Assembly: GCA_964582525.1 (NCBI GenBank)
Contig: CAZOSP010000013.1
Span: forward strand, 1 to 46,421
Direction: 5' to 3'
DNA length: 46,421 bases
Origin: BB31 sp964582525
GTDB taxonomy: Bacteria > Pseudomonadota > Gammaproteobacteria > Beggiatoales > Beggiatoaceae
This document shows, in pieces, positions 1 to 7,876 of this stretch. Under the pieces are notes generated by a model. The model searched no databases. It saw only the letters and a list, made by a program, of their open reading frames with translations, and was not told where the DNA came from. A program made the translations under genes and the position numbers. Every line of letters starts with the position of its first letter. Positions within the stretch are counted from its first letter, which is position 1.

Positions 1-18
1 ATTTCTTACCATGAACTA

Positions 19-3000
19 ATGGCAAACCCGATAGAAACCGTGCAGCAGTTATTGGAATCATTACAAAGCTATGAAGTACAGGGCTTGCGTTTGCCTTCTG
101 ATAAAGAAATTCTCGCCCATTTGGAAAAGAAACTACATCGGCAGAAATATCAAACAGAGGAAGCCCACGCATTATTAAGCTTGCAGCAACAGGATTTAAT
201 TACCGCCTTAGAAGAAAAAACCATAGCTACTACTGATAGCTTGAACTTAACACTCTCACAAGCGGCACAAGAAGCTTTGCAACAACATAAAGAAAAATTA
301 GCGACAGCGCAGCAATTAATAACGCAGCAAGCACAGCTTGCGAAGTTAGAAATAGAAAATCAAGAAAAACTAGAACAACAACAAGCACAGTTTGCGGACT
401 TGCAAAAAGAACAACAAGAAAAAATAGAACAACAACAAGCACAGCTTGCGGACTTGCAAAAAGAACAACAAGAAAAAATAGAACAACAACAACAAACAGA
501 ACAGGCTTTAGCTGCACTAAATCAACAACAGCAAACACTAACACACAAACTGAATACACATAAAGCTTATCTGCATACCAGCTTGTTAAACCTTGCGGAT
601 ACCCAAGCTGAACTTGCCCAAGTTAAGCAACAGCTAGAAGCACAACAGCAACTCAATGTCGAATTAGATGAATACAAAAAAAGTTTGGCACAAAGAGAAG
701 AACTCTTAGAACAAACTCAAGATGCTTTAGGCTTGGCACAACAACAAGCTCAACAACTTGTACAGAGTGTAACCAGCAATCAGCAACAACTCTCGCAATT
801 ATTGCATTACAAAAATCAACTGCTGCATTACTTGCACGCCTTAGAAACCGATATTGATGCAGTGTTTAAGTCGCTTTCGTGGCGACTTGGACGTGGTATC
901 ACGCGCTTCGTTTTTGCTCTGTTGTTGCGCAAACCCACGGCTTCCGCAGAAGACAATATTCAAGCGATGCGGCAACAGATCGCCCAACTCAGAACGCAAG
1001 AGCATCAATTATCAGCCACAACGCCCCTGCCACCCTCATCCGCCCAAGCTCTCAGCGATAGTACAGCCTCAGAACCTAACGGTATTCTGCAAAAACTCAG
1101 ACAAGCAACACATAATCCCAATGATTATGCGGCTTGGAGAAAAAAGTATGACAGCTTGAGCAGTGCGCAGCGGCGCAGTATCTTGCGTTGGCTCAAGCAA
1201 CAGAAAAATTTGCCGCTGATTTCGATTATCATGCCGACCTATAATTCAGCGGAAAAATACTTAAAAGCGGCGATAGAATCGGTGCGTCAGCAGTTATATC
1301 CGCACTGGGAATTGTGCATTGCTGACGATGCTTCAACTCAGCCGACGGTGAAAACATTGCTACAAAGCTATGAACGCAAAGATGCGCGGATTAAGGTCTG
1401 TTATCGCACCCACAACGGGCATATTTCGGCAGCCTCTAACAGTGCCTTAGACATGGCGGAAGGCGAGTGGATTAGCTTTTTAGATCACGACGATGAACTG
1501 GCGGAAACCGCCTTGTTTTGGGTGTATAAAGCCATTTTAGACGCGCCCGAGGCGCAATTTTTCTATTCTGATGAAGACAAAATCACGGTCAACGGCGAAC
1601 CTCACGCGCCTCATTTCAAACCTGCATGGAATCCAGATTTACTTTTATCTTACAATTACTTAAATCATTTATCCGTGTATCGTGCTGAGCGGGTGCGCGA
1701 AGTAGGGGGGTTGCGCGAAGGTTTTGCAGGAGCGCAGGATTATGATTTGGCTTTGCGCGTCACGGAGACGCTAAACTCCCAAGAAATCTGCCATATCCCG
1801 CGCATTCTCTACCACTGGCGCGTGACCGAAAGCAGCACAGCGGGGCAAGAAACACAAAAACCTTATGCCCTGCAAGCGGCACAAAAAGCCATCGCCGAGC
1901 ATGTTGCGCGCTGTCAAATTTCGGCTGACGTGAGTGATGCACCGGAATTGCTCGGCGCGAATCGCGTCACCTACCAACTCCCCAAACAGCCGCCCTTAGT
2001 TACCATTATTATCCCTACTTACAATGGCTTGGCACTGATGCGGATGTGTATCAACAGCATTCGCTACAAAACCACTTATGCGAATTATGAAATCTTAATT
2101 GTTGATAACAACAGTGATGATCCCGCCGCGCTGCTGTATTTTGATGAATTAGAAGAAAAAGGCTGGGCGCGGGTGCTGAAATACCCGCACGCTTTTAATT
2201 TTGCCGCTATTAATAACGCAGCCGTCAAACACGCAGATGGGGGCATTTTATGTTTATTAAACAATGACATAGAAATCATTAGTCCAGACTGGTTGAGCGG
2301 CATGGTGGGACACGCGCTGCGTCCTGAAATCGGTGCAGTCGGGGCACGCCTGTGGTATCCGAACAATACCTTGCAGCACGCTGGGGTGATTGTCGGGCTT
2401 GGCGGCGTGGCGGGACATTCGCACAAATATTTGTCCAAAGGCGATGCGGGCTACATGGGGCGCACGGTGGTGTCGCAAAATCTTTCTGCCGTGACCGCCG
2501 CTTGTTTAGTGTTGCGCAAAGCCGTGTATCAGCAAGTGGAAGGCATGAACGAAGAACACTTAAAAGTCGCTTTTAATGACGTGGATTTTTGTCTGCGTAT
2601 TGGCGAGCAGGGCTTACGCATTGTGTGGACACCTTATGCCGAGTTGTATCACCACGAGTCAATCAGTCGCGGACAGGAAGATTCGCCCGAAAAAATTGCG
2701 CGTTTTCGACAAGAAATCAATTATATGAAAATGCGCTGGCAGGCTGCGCTGAGTGATGACTTGGCTTATAGTCCGAATTTAACCCTTGATACGGAAAATT
2801 TTGCGTATGCTTGGCCACCGCGAGTAACGGCTTTGGAGGATGCTTTGAACGGGCATATCACCGTGCGGCATGGGGCATTTTGTGCAATAACGCGGGGAGC
2901 GGCTGACGTGCTGGGAGCGGCTGACGCGCTGGGAGCGGCTGACGACTACGTCAGCCAAAACGCCGCCTGCGGCGGCGATGCTAATCTGGAGATGAGCCAC

Positions 3001-3768
3001 TCCCAGAGCGGTGCTAATCTGGAGATGAGCAACGCCCAGACAAGCATTGAGCCGCTTGAGACACCTAAAGAACCGACAAAAAACACAATACCTCCAATGT
3101 ATCTCTGTTTACAGAGTGAACAGCCTTTGCGCGGTGTACAAGTTCATCCTTTCCTAAGTCCGGCTCAACTACCCGATAATTGTTCTGTGGAATGGATTGA
3201 TGCGCAAAGTCGTGCTGAATTAATCGCAGCATTTGCTGAAATTCCCGCTGAACAATTCTTAGACGTGCAGTACCAATGTGATTTAGATCGAGAAGATATG
3301 CCTGTTAAAGCACTGGATTTCATTATTTGCCATGATGAATTATCACGGGTGGCTAATCCTATTCGGGTGTTGCAGCGTTTGTTTGCCGCCTTAAAAGTCG
3401 GCGGTTATTTGATTGTTTCTGTGCCGGATAAAACTTACAATTTTAATCGTTATCGTCCTTTGACGACTTTTGCGGATTTGCAACGGCGTTATGAAACCGG
3501 ACAGACCGACATAGATGACGAAGAATATGCTGAGTTTCTGCGTTATGCGCACCCTAGTTTGCAGCATTTTCTTCCAGCAGAAATAGTCAAACCAATCCGC
3601 CAAGCACGGCAGCGGCGCGAATCAATTCACGTCTGGGATGCTAAGAGCTTTGCCGAATTTATGCAGCACAGTGTAGCCTTGTTACACATTCAAGTTGAAC
3701 CTGTGTTGTTGGAAGAAGTCGCAAAACAAGACAATACAAACATTATACTTATTTGGAAAAAAGCCTAA
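19..3768 (+). CDS. Two-domain family 2 glycosyltransferase with coiled-coil N-terminus and methyltransferase-like tail
   Basis: A 1249-residue cytoplasmic enzyme probably building a cell-surface polysaccharide. Residues about 30-290 are Gln/Glu/Leu-rich coiled coil with three tandem 18-residue units (DNA 331-492). The first GT-A domain starts near residue 398 (ISIIMPTYNS) and carries the metal-binding DHDD at 489-492. The second starts near 658 (TIIIPTYNG) and has LLNNDIEI. Residues about 1090-1160 look like the second half of a class I SAM methyltransferase (VGGYLIVSVPDKT), but no complete SAM-binding first half is visible. A low-complexity insert at residues about 960-1010 derives from a dispersed DNA repeat. 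The ATG overlaps a TAA at 17-19, presumably the end of an upstream gene outside the window, so it is probably in an operon. A sulfotransferase follows. Sugar specificity is unknown. Confidence 0.9.
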   Translation: MANPIETVQQLLESLQSYEVQGLRLPSDKEILAHLEKKLHRQKYQTEEAHALLSLQQQDLITALEEKTIATTDSLNLTLSQAAQEALQQHKEKLATAQQLITQQAQLAKLEIENQEKLEQQQAQFADLQKEQQEKIEQQQAQLADLQKEQQEKIEQQQQTEQALAALNQQQQTLTHKLNTHKAYLHTSLLNLADTQAELAQVKQQLEAQQQLNVELDEYKKSLAQREELLEQTQDALGLAQQQAQQLVQSVTSNQQQLSQLLHYKNQLLHYLHALETDIDAVFKSLSWRLGRGITRFVFALLLRKPTASAEDNIQAMRQQIAQLRTQEHQLSATTPLPPSSAQALSDSTASEPNGILQKLRQATHNPNDYAAWRKKYDSLSSAQRRSILRWLKQQKNLPLISIIMPTYNSAEKYLKAAIESVRQQLYPHWELCIADDASTQPTVKTLLQSYERKDARIKVCYRTHNGHISAASNSALDMAEGEWISFLDHDDELAETALFWVYKAILDAPEAQFFYSDEDKITVNGEPHAPHFKPAWNPDLLLSYNYLNHLSVYRAERVREVGGLREGFAGAQDYDLALRVTETLNSQEICHIPRILYHWRVTESSTAGQETQKPYALQAAQKAIAEHVARCQISADVSDAPELLGANRVTYQLPKQPPLVTIIIPTYNGLALMRMCINSIRYKTTYANYEILIVDNNSDDPAALLYFDELEEKGWARVLKYPHAFNFAAINNAAVKHADGGILCLLNNDIEIISPDWLSGMVGHALRPEIGAVGARLWYPNNTLQHAGVIVGLGGVAGHSHKYLSKGDAGYMGRTVVSQNLSAVTAACLVLRKAVYQQVEGMNEEHLKVAFNDVDFCLRIGEQGLRIVWTPYAELYHHESISRGQEDSPEKIARFRQEINYMKMRWQAALSDDLAYSPNLTLDTENFAYAWPPRVTALEDALNGHITVRHGAFCAITRGAADVLGAADALGAADDYVSQNAACGGDANLEMSHSQSGANLEMSNAQTSIEPLETPKEPTKNTIPPMYLCLQSEQPLRGVQVHPFLSPAQLPDNCSVEWIDAQSRAELIAAFAEIPAEQFLDVQYQCDLDREDMPVKALDFIICHDELSRVANPIRVLQRLFAALKVGGYLIVSVPDKTYNFNRYRPLTTFADLQRRYETGQTDIDDEEYAEFLRYAHPSLQHFLPAEIVKPIRQARQRRESIHVWDAKSFAEFMQHSVALLHIQVEPVLLEEVAKQDNTNIILIWKKA
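331..492 (+). repeat. Three tandem 54-bp units in the glycosyltransferase coiled coil
   Basis: Units begin at 331, 385 and 439 and encode 18-residue blocks starting AQLAKL, AQFADL and AQLADL. The last two are nearly identical in DNA, which points to recent duplication. Eighteen residues is close to five heptad turns, so copy-number change would lengthen the coil without breaking it. Confidence 0.9.
2895..2977 (+). repeat. In-frame copy of the GGGAGCGGCTGAC palindromic repeat
   Basis: Three 18-bp units begin at 2895, 2913 and 2931 and encode GAADVL, GAADAL and GAADDY. The last unit forms a perfect 8-bp hairpin (GGCTGACG, 2937-2944, with CGTCAGCC, 2949-2956). A second hairpin follows at 2961-2977 with 7-bp arms and a 3-base loop. 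The same modular sequence lies at 20694-20755, partly outside genes. Confidence 0.85.
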
Positions 3769-3795
3769 ACCAAAAACCACACAACGGAGTTATCT

Positions 3796-3888
3796 ATGGA
3801 TATTCTTTTAGAAGATGGACATTCTTATATGCTGCAATACATGGGTGCGCAAAGTGTGCTGGCAATTGAAACAAATACCGGTTCTTAG
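3796..3888 (+). CDS. Small ORF of 30 residues between glycosyltransferase and sulfotransferase
   Basis: ATG at 3796 follows GGAG (3786-3789) by six bases and runs 30 codons to TAG at 3886. The product begins MDILLEDGHSYM and ends ETNTGS. It ends ten bases before the sulfotransferase start. I recognise no family. It could be a true small protein, a leader that couples translation, or the start of a truncated gene. The good ribosome site and tight packing are the only support. Confidence 0.4.
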   Translation: MDILLEDGHSYMLQYMGAQSVLAIETNTGS

Positions 3889-3898
3889 TTGAAACAAC

Positions 3899-5212
3899 AT
3901 GACACTGATTAAAATTAAAAACATCCAACTTCTACCTGCCAATCCTCAACTGCTGCATGGCTATGCTGTTGACTTACCGAAAATCTCCCGCGAATTTTCT
4001 ACTTACTACCTTGAGATGACTGGCTGGGTATTGGGTAAGCAACACCCCGTACATGCGGTGCTGGTCATGGATAAAAACGAAAGCGTATTGGGTTATTTGC
4101 CCTTAAACGTATCGCGTGCCGATGTTGCCAGTCATTTTCCACAGGTGAATAACGCAGCGCAGAGCGGCTTTTCTGGTTTTGTGAATGTTATTGGCTTGAG
4201 TATGCCAGAGGCGGAGATTTTTTTAGCGGCTTCGCTGGCAAATGGCGCGGTGGTGCGCTTTGCCAAAATTCAATTAGAACGCGCCGCGCTACAACTGTCG
4301 TCCGATTGTTTGTTACAGCCGCTGGTGGTTAATTCCATCGGGCGGACTGGCACCACCTGGTTGATGCGTTTGTTGCTGGAGCATGAGCGAGTGGTGGTGC
4401 ATCCTCAGTATCCCTATGAAGCGCGGATTGCTTCTTATTGGCTACACAGTGTGTTGAAATCACAAGAACTTTATCCGCCCAGCCGCGATCTTCTACATAC
4501 TATTAATGGTGAGTGGATCGATTGGCAACTGTGTCAAAATCCACCGCTGGAACAATGGTTTAGACGCACTTATCAGGAACAACTAGCCGCTTTTTGTCGT
4601 GCTAGTATTGAGCATGTCTATGTGGAACTGGCGCAACAACAAGGTAAGCCGCTACGAAAACGGGCGGCAAACAGTAATGAACCGGTGTATTTTGCAGAAA
4701 AATTGGGACCTGGTTACGTGCCTAATTTGCTTTGGGAACTGTATCCGCAAGCCCGCGAAATTGTCTTAGTACGCGATTTCCGCGATATGTATTGTTCAAT
4801 TTTAAAATTCACTGAAAAGCCTGAAACTCGACATGATTTTGGGCGCGACCCAAAATTAAGCGAAGCCGAATTTGTGCGTAATACCGCTGTCCGAATTCAG
4901 CAACTGGTCGATAGCTGGCGGCAACGTCAAGACAGAGCTTACTTGCTGCGTTATGAAGACTTGATTTTACAACCAGAAGCCACCCTAGAAAAATTGCTGG
5001 CTTATTTGCGCTTAGACAATACTCCAAAGACAATCAGCCGATTATTGCAAAAAGCCTCAAAAGACACCGGTTATATGAAAAGTCATCGCACCAGCAGCAG
5101 TATTAGTGCCTCAATTGGACGCTGGCAAAATGAACTGAGTGATACGCAAAAAGCACTGGTTAATGCGCATTTTGCCGAATATTTACAGTTATTTGATTAT
5201 CCAATGCCTTAA
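3899..5212 (+). CDS. Sulfotransferase family protein
   Basis: A 437-residue protein. Residues about 145-430 form a PAPS-dependent sulfotransferase domain. The 5'-phosphosulfate loop IGRTGTTW is at 147-154 and the 3'-phosphate motif LVRDFRDMY is around 290-298. Residues 1-135 form a separate, probably beta-rich domain (TGWVLG, GFSGFVNVIG) of a kind seen appended in polysaccharide clusters. By family, the enzyme moves sulfate from PAPS to a hydroxyl or amino group of a carbohydrate or other acceptor. Next to the double glycosyltransferase, a sulfated surface glycan is the likely product, but the acceptor is not shown. Its stop overlaps that of the convergent dnaQ by four bases. Confidence 0.85.
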   Translation: MTLIKIKNIQLLPANPQLLHGYAVDLPKISREFSTYYLEMTGWVLGKQHPVHAVLVMDKNESVLGYLPLNVSRADVASHFPQVNNAAQSGFSGFVNVIGLSMPEAEIFLAASLANGAVVRFAKIQLERAALQLSSDCLLQPLVVNSIGRTGTTWLMRLLLEHERVVVHPQYPYEARIASYWLHSVLKSQELYPPSRDLLHTINGEWIDWQLCQNPPLEQWFRRTYQEQLAAFCRASIEHVYVELAQQQGKPLRKRAANSNEPVYFAEKLGPGYVPNLLWELYPQAREIVLVRDFRDMYCSILKFTEKPETRHDFGRDPKLSEAEFVRNTAVRIQQLVDSWRQRQDRAYLLRYEDLILQPEATLEKLLAYLRLDNTPKTISRLLQKASKDTGYMKSHRTSSSISASIGRWQNELSDTQKALVNAHFAEYLQLFDYPMP

Positions 5213-5727
5213 TTCTGCGTCATCAACAAATACACCTGCGCCAGCAGGTGTGTGTCCATTAAAGCACCATGTTTCAGGCGTTGGCTGGCATCCACTTTAT
5301 AGCGACGACACAGGGCATCTAGGCTGTTTTCTACGCCGGGGTGTTTGGAACGCGCCAGCGTCAGGGTGTCAAATACCGTGCAGTAGCGTTCAATGGTGCC
5401 TAGCGGTTGCGACAGTTGCGACAGTTCGTAATTGATGAAACCCAGATCAAATACGGCGTTGTGAATAACTAATTCGCTGCCTTTGATGAAGTGTAAGAGG
5501 TCTTCGGCAATGTCGGCAAACACGGGTTTGTCTTGTAAAAATTCGCGGCTTAAACCGTGTACAGCTTGCGCACCCGGATCAATGTCGCGTTCAGGATTGA
5601 GGTAGTGGTGAAATTCCTTGCCGGTAATTTGCCGGTCAAGAATTTCGCTGCAACCGATTTCAATAATACGATGTCCCTCAGAAGGCGCAAGCCCTGTGGT
5701 TTCTGTGTCTAAAACAACCTGTCTCAT
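5209..5727 (-). CDS. dnaQ: DNA polymerase III epsilon subunit, catalytic domain only
   Basis: A 172-residue 3'-5' proofreading exonuclease of the DEDDh type. Visible active-site residues are the DTET motif (D7, E9), the Asp of HNAVFD, and the HGALMD His/Asp pair near the end. It directly follows rnhA with an ATGA overlap, as in the classical rnhA-dnaQ arrangement, so it is the replicative orthologue by context. It stops at LLMTQN, where E. coli DnaQ (243 residues) ends its catalytic domain. The Q-rich linker and the C-terminal segment that binds the alpha subunit are missing. The stop is overlapped by the convergent sulfotransferase. Confidence 0.9.
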   Translation of the reverse strand: MRQVVLDTETTGLAPSEGHRIIEIGCSEILDRQITGKEFHHYLNPERDIDPGAQAVHGLSREFLQDKPVFADIAEDLLHFIKGSELVIHNAVFDLGFINYELSQLSQPLGTIERYCTVFDTLTLARSKHPGVENSLDALCRRYKVDASQRLKHGALMDTHLLAQVYLLMTQN

Positions 5728-6203
5728 GCTTTTTTCGCCTCATAGTTCCGTGCCGCTGCTTCGGTTAAACCTTTTCGGGCAAGCTGATCGGCAATTTCGT
5801 TTTCTCGGTGTCCAGCGTGACCTTTCACCCAATGCCAGTTGACCTGATGTGGTTGGCTGGCGGCATACAGTCGTTGCCATAAATCTTGATTTTTGACCGC
5901 TTGTTTATCCGCGGTGCGCCAATTATTTTTTATCCAAGCGTGAATCCATTGCGTAATGCCTTGACGCAAATATTGGGAATCTGTGGTTAAATCCACTTGG
6001 CAGGGACGTTTTAGGGTTTCTAAAGCGATAATGGCTGCCATTAATTCCATGCGATTGTTGGTGGTGTCTGCTTCGCCGCCGCACAATTTTTTTTCATGGT
6101 TTTTGTAACGTAGCAGCACACCCCAGCCACCGGCACCGGGGTTGCCTCTGCAAGCGCCGTCAGTAAAGGCTTGTACGGCTTGTAATGGGCTGTTTTTAGT
6201 CAT
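5724..6203 (-). CDS. rnhA: Ribonuclease HI
   Basis: A 159-residue enzyme that cuts the RNA strand of RNA-DNA hybrids. The DEDD catalytic set is complete: D15 (FTDGAC), E53 (NNRMEL), D75 (TTDSQ) and D139 (NEIADQ), with the mobile His at 129 (KGHAGH). Length and motifs are standard for bacterial RNase HI. It lies between a YafS-like methyltransferase and dnaQ, a gammaproteobacterial order, and overlaps the dnaQ start by four bases. Its first six codons are repeated upstream at 6291-6308 as part of a local duplication. Confidence 0.97.
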   Translation of the reverse strand: MTKNSPLQAVQAFTDGACRGNPGAGGWGVLLRYKNHEKKLCGGEADTTNNRMELMAAIIALETLKRPCQVDLTTDSQYLRQGITQWIHAWIKNNWRTADKQAVKNQDLWQRLYAASQPHQVNWHWVKGHAGHRENEIADQLARKGLTEAAARNYEAKKA

Positions 6204-6389
6204 GAATCACATCGAGTGCTGAGTGGTGAGTGGTGAGTAGCCAGTTTTTTTGCTGATCACTCACCACTATCCCCTGATCACTGCCTCCTATGGGCTGTTT
6301 TTGGTCATTAATCAAATCGAGTGCTGAGTGGTGAGTGGTGAGTAGCCAGTTTTTTGCTGATTACTCACCACTATCCCCCGATCACTGAC
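6186..6389 (-). repeat. Tandem duplication of about 104 bp covering the rnhA start and upstream hairpin
   Basis: Copy 1 (about 6186-6289) contains the rnhA start and copy 2 (about 6291-6389) contains a diverged version of it. On the minus strand copy 2 reads MTKNSP then TAG (6308 down to 6288), matching the first six residues of rnhA. Each copy holds AGTGGTGAGT and, about 20-25 bases away, its perfect complement ACTCACCACT, able to form a 10-bp hairpin between the methyltransferase gene and rnhA. Confidence 0.85.
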
Positions 6390-7155
6390 TTTCGCAGGTG
6401 CTTGGACGATTGGCGGTCGGCGTGGCTGCGCCAATCAGTCCCTTGTCTTTTTTCGTACTTAAACGCCAACTAGGTCGCACTATGGGAAAGTGTAAGCGGC
6501 GTTTTTGCGCCAATACAATATAGATACCGCCACTGAGCGGCAACCAGCGTTTACCCAAAGTATCCATCCAATGTAAATGACGCATCAGACGCTCATTTTG
6601 GAAAGGAGGAGGAAAAAAACAGCTTTGCTGGCTGATAATTTCAAAGCCGAGTAAAGATAGCCAATCTTTAGCCCGATTTAAGCCCAACAATTTGGCGTTC
6701 CAAGGCGGCGCGTCGCACCAGTGCTTGAACAAATGCCATATTCCCCAGCAACTACCGCGATTAAAGCCGATTAAAATCACGTAGCCTTCGGCGATCAGAA
6801 CGCGCTCTACTTCGCGCAACACGCCATGCGGCTGTGCAGCAAACTCTAGCACATGTGGCAGCAACACTGCGTCCACGCTGTCAGTGGCAAAGGGCAGAGC
6901 ATCCGCTTCGGCTTGAACGCCAAAACAGCCCGCCGGTCCGGGCAGTTCGGGTATTGATACTAGGCATTGATGTCCGATGCGAGTGCCCTGCATCAATTGC
7001 CCTTGTCCAACGCCGCCTATTTGGAGTAAATGATAACCAAATAATTGCGGATATAGGGTGGTTTGCAAAATAGGCTGCTCTGCGCGTAGGACGCGCTGTC
7101 CTAAAGGATGCTGGGCAAACCAATGGACGGCTTGTAATGGCGAAACTGGACTCAT
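6382..7155 (-). CDS. Class I SAM-dependent methyltransferase, YafS-like
   Basis: A 257-residue protein with a methyltransferase core: the acidic strand region FGVQAEADALPF, then DSVDAVLLPHVLEF (strand 4) and GYVILIGFNRGS (strand 5). The GxGxxG strand 1 is less clear, around LLQIGGVGQG. In E. coli an uncharacterised methyltransferase (yafS) lies next to rnhA-dnaQ, which supports this assignment. The substrate is unknown. Its 3' end overlaps the duplicated segment upstream of rnhA, so the last residues (about 6382-6389) derive from duplicated DNA. I see no clear Shine-Dalgarno before the ATG. Confidence 0.8.
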   Translation of the reverse strand: MSPVSPLQAVHWFAQHPLGQRVLRAEQPILQTTLYPQLFGYHLLQIGGVGQGQLMQGTRIGHQCLVSIPELPGPAGCFGVQAEADALPFATDSVDAVLLPHVLEFAAQPHGVLREVERVLIAEGYVILIGFNRGSCWGIWHLFKHWCDAPPWNAKLLGLNRAKDWLSLLGFEIISQQSCFFPPPFQNERLMRHLHWMDTLGKRWLPLSGGIYIVLAQKRRLHFPIVRPSWRLSTKKDKGLIGAATPTANRPSTCESQ

Positions 7156-7278
7156 GGCGAATAAAGAAAATCGTTTGGAAAATGAGCGCGGCAGTATACA
7201 CTAAAAGCTCGCTTTTCATTGTCTCACTGAGGTTATGCAAAGGACTTCTTTTCGTCTGTCACAACAGATGGATAAAAG

Positions 7279-7338
7279 TACCCACCGCGTAACCTGAGTG
7301 ACGGCACTAAAAAATACCCACCGCGTCACTTGAGCGAC
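7279..7338. repeat. Two direct 24-bp repeats upstream of the gene at 7340
   Basis: TACCCACCGCGT followed by a related 12 bases occurs at 7279-7302 and again at 7315-7338, a 36-bp period. The second copy ends just before the ATG at 7340. Equal spacing on one side of a start could be two operator sites, or simply a dispersed repeat that duplicated. Confidence 0.7.
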
Positions 7339-7339
7339 T

Positions 7340-7816
7340 ATGACAAATAACAATTCTTCCGCAACAGGCGTGCAATACACTTTAACCGATGTCAACGGGC
7401 AGCCGGTCACTGTGACCATAGACGCGGCGCAAGCGCAGCATTTATTGCAACAATTTAGCCTGACTTTTGGCTGGCGGATTCAATGGCAGCCACTTTCCAA
7501 CAAGCCAATAGCCGCAGAAACGCTAGAAAGCTTTGCTCAACAGGTTTTACAAGCTGCCGATACGGTCGCGCCAGCCGGACGTTTTGGCGCACAACAGGTG
7601 TTTATTAACCACGCTTGGCGGGCTTGGCAAAACAGCGGTGGACAACTGAGCCTGACGGAATTTAAGCGCACTCTATTGGAAGCGCGGCGGGCTAAATTAT
7701 TGACATTAGGCTGCGCCGCTTTGCTACAAACCCTAAATGCGGTGGATGTTGCGCAAAGTGAGGTAATCAGTGATGAGGATGTGGTCTATCACTTTGTGGT
7801 GATAGGTGATAGGTGA
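7340..7816 (+). CDS. Conserved-looking hypothetical protein with possible winged-helix C-terminus
   Basis: A 158-residue protein with no signal peptide or membrane segment. Residues about 70-150 (GRFGAQQVFINHAW through LTEFKRTLLEARRAKLLTL) resemble a helical DNA-binding-like module seen in other uncharacterised bacterial proteins. I cannot name the family with confidence. The last codons and the stop lie in three tandem GGTGATA heptamers (7798-7818), so the original C-terminus may have been altered by repeat slippage. A strong hairpin follows at 7839-7867. It stands alone between a divergent methyltransferase gene and a convergent Uma2 gene. Confidence 0.65.
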   Translation: MTNNNSSATGVQYTLTDVNGQPVTVTIDAAQAQHLLQQFSLTFGWRIQWQPLSNKPIAAETLESFAQQVLQAADTVAPAGRFGAQQVFINHAWRAWQNSGGQLSLTEFKRTLLEARRAKLLTLGCAALLQTLNAVDVAQSEVISDEDVVYHFVVIGDR

Positions 7817-7838
7817 TAAGTTAGGCTATGCCTACGCA

Positions 7839-7867
7839 GCGGGTCAAGGTTGCAAACCTTGACCCGC
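7839..7867. terminator. Hairpin terminator between convergent genes
   Basis: A perfect 13-bp stem (GCGGGTCAAGGTT with its complement) and a GCA loop. It lies between the convergent ends of the 7340 gene and the Uma2 gene and probably stops transcription in both directions. The T-tract on the plus side is short (GAGTTTT), so termination efficiency is uncertain. Confidence 0.7.
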
Positions 7868-7876
7868 GAGTTTTCG

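Noticed and set aside
230..559. Minus-strand Val/Leu-rich frame resembling a membrane protein
   Set aside because: Complement of the Gln-rich coiled coil (CAA/CAG reads as TTG/CTG), a composition artefact.
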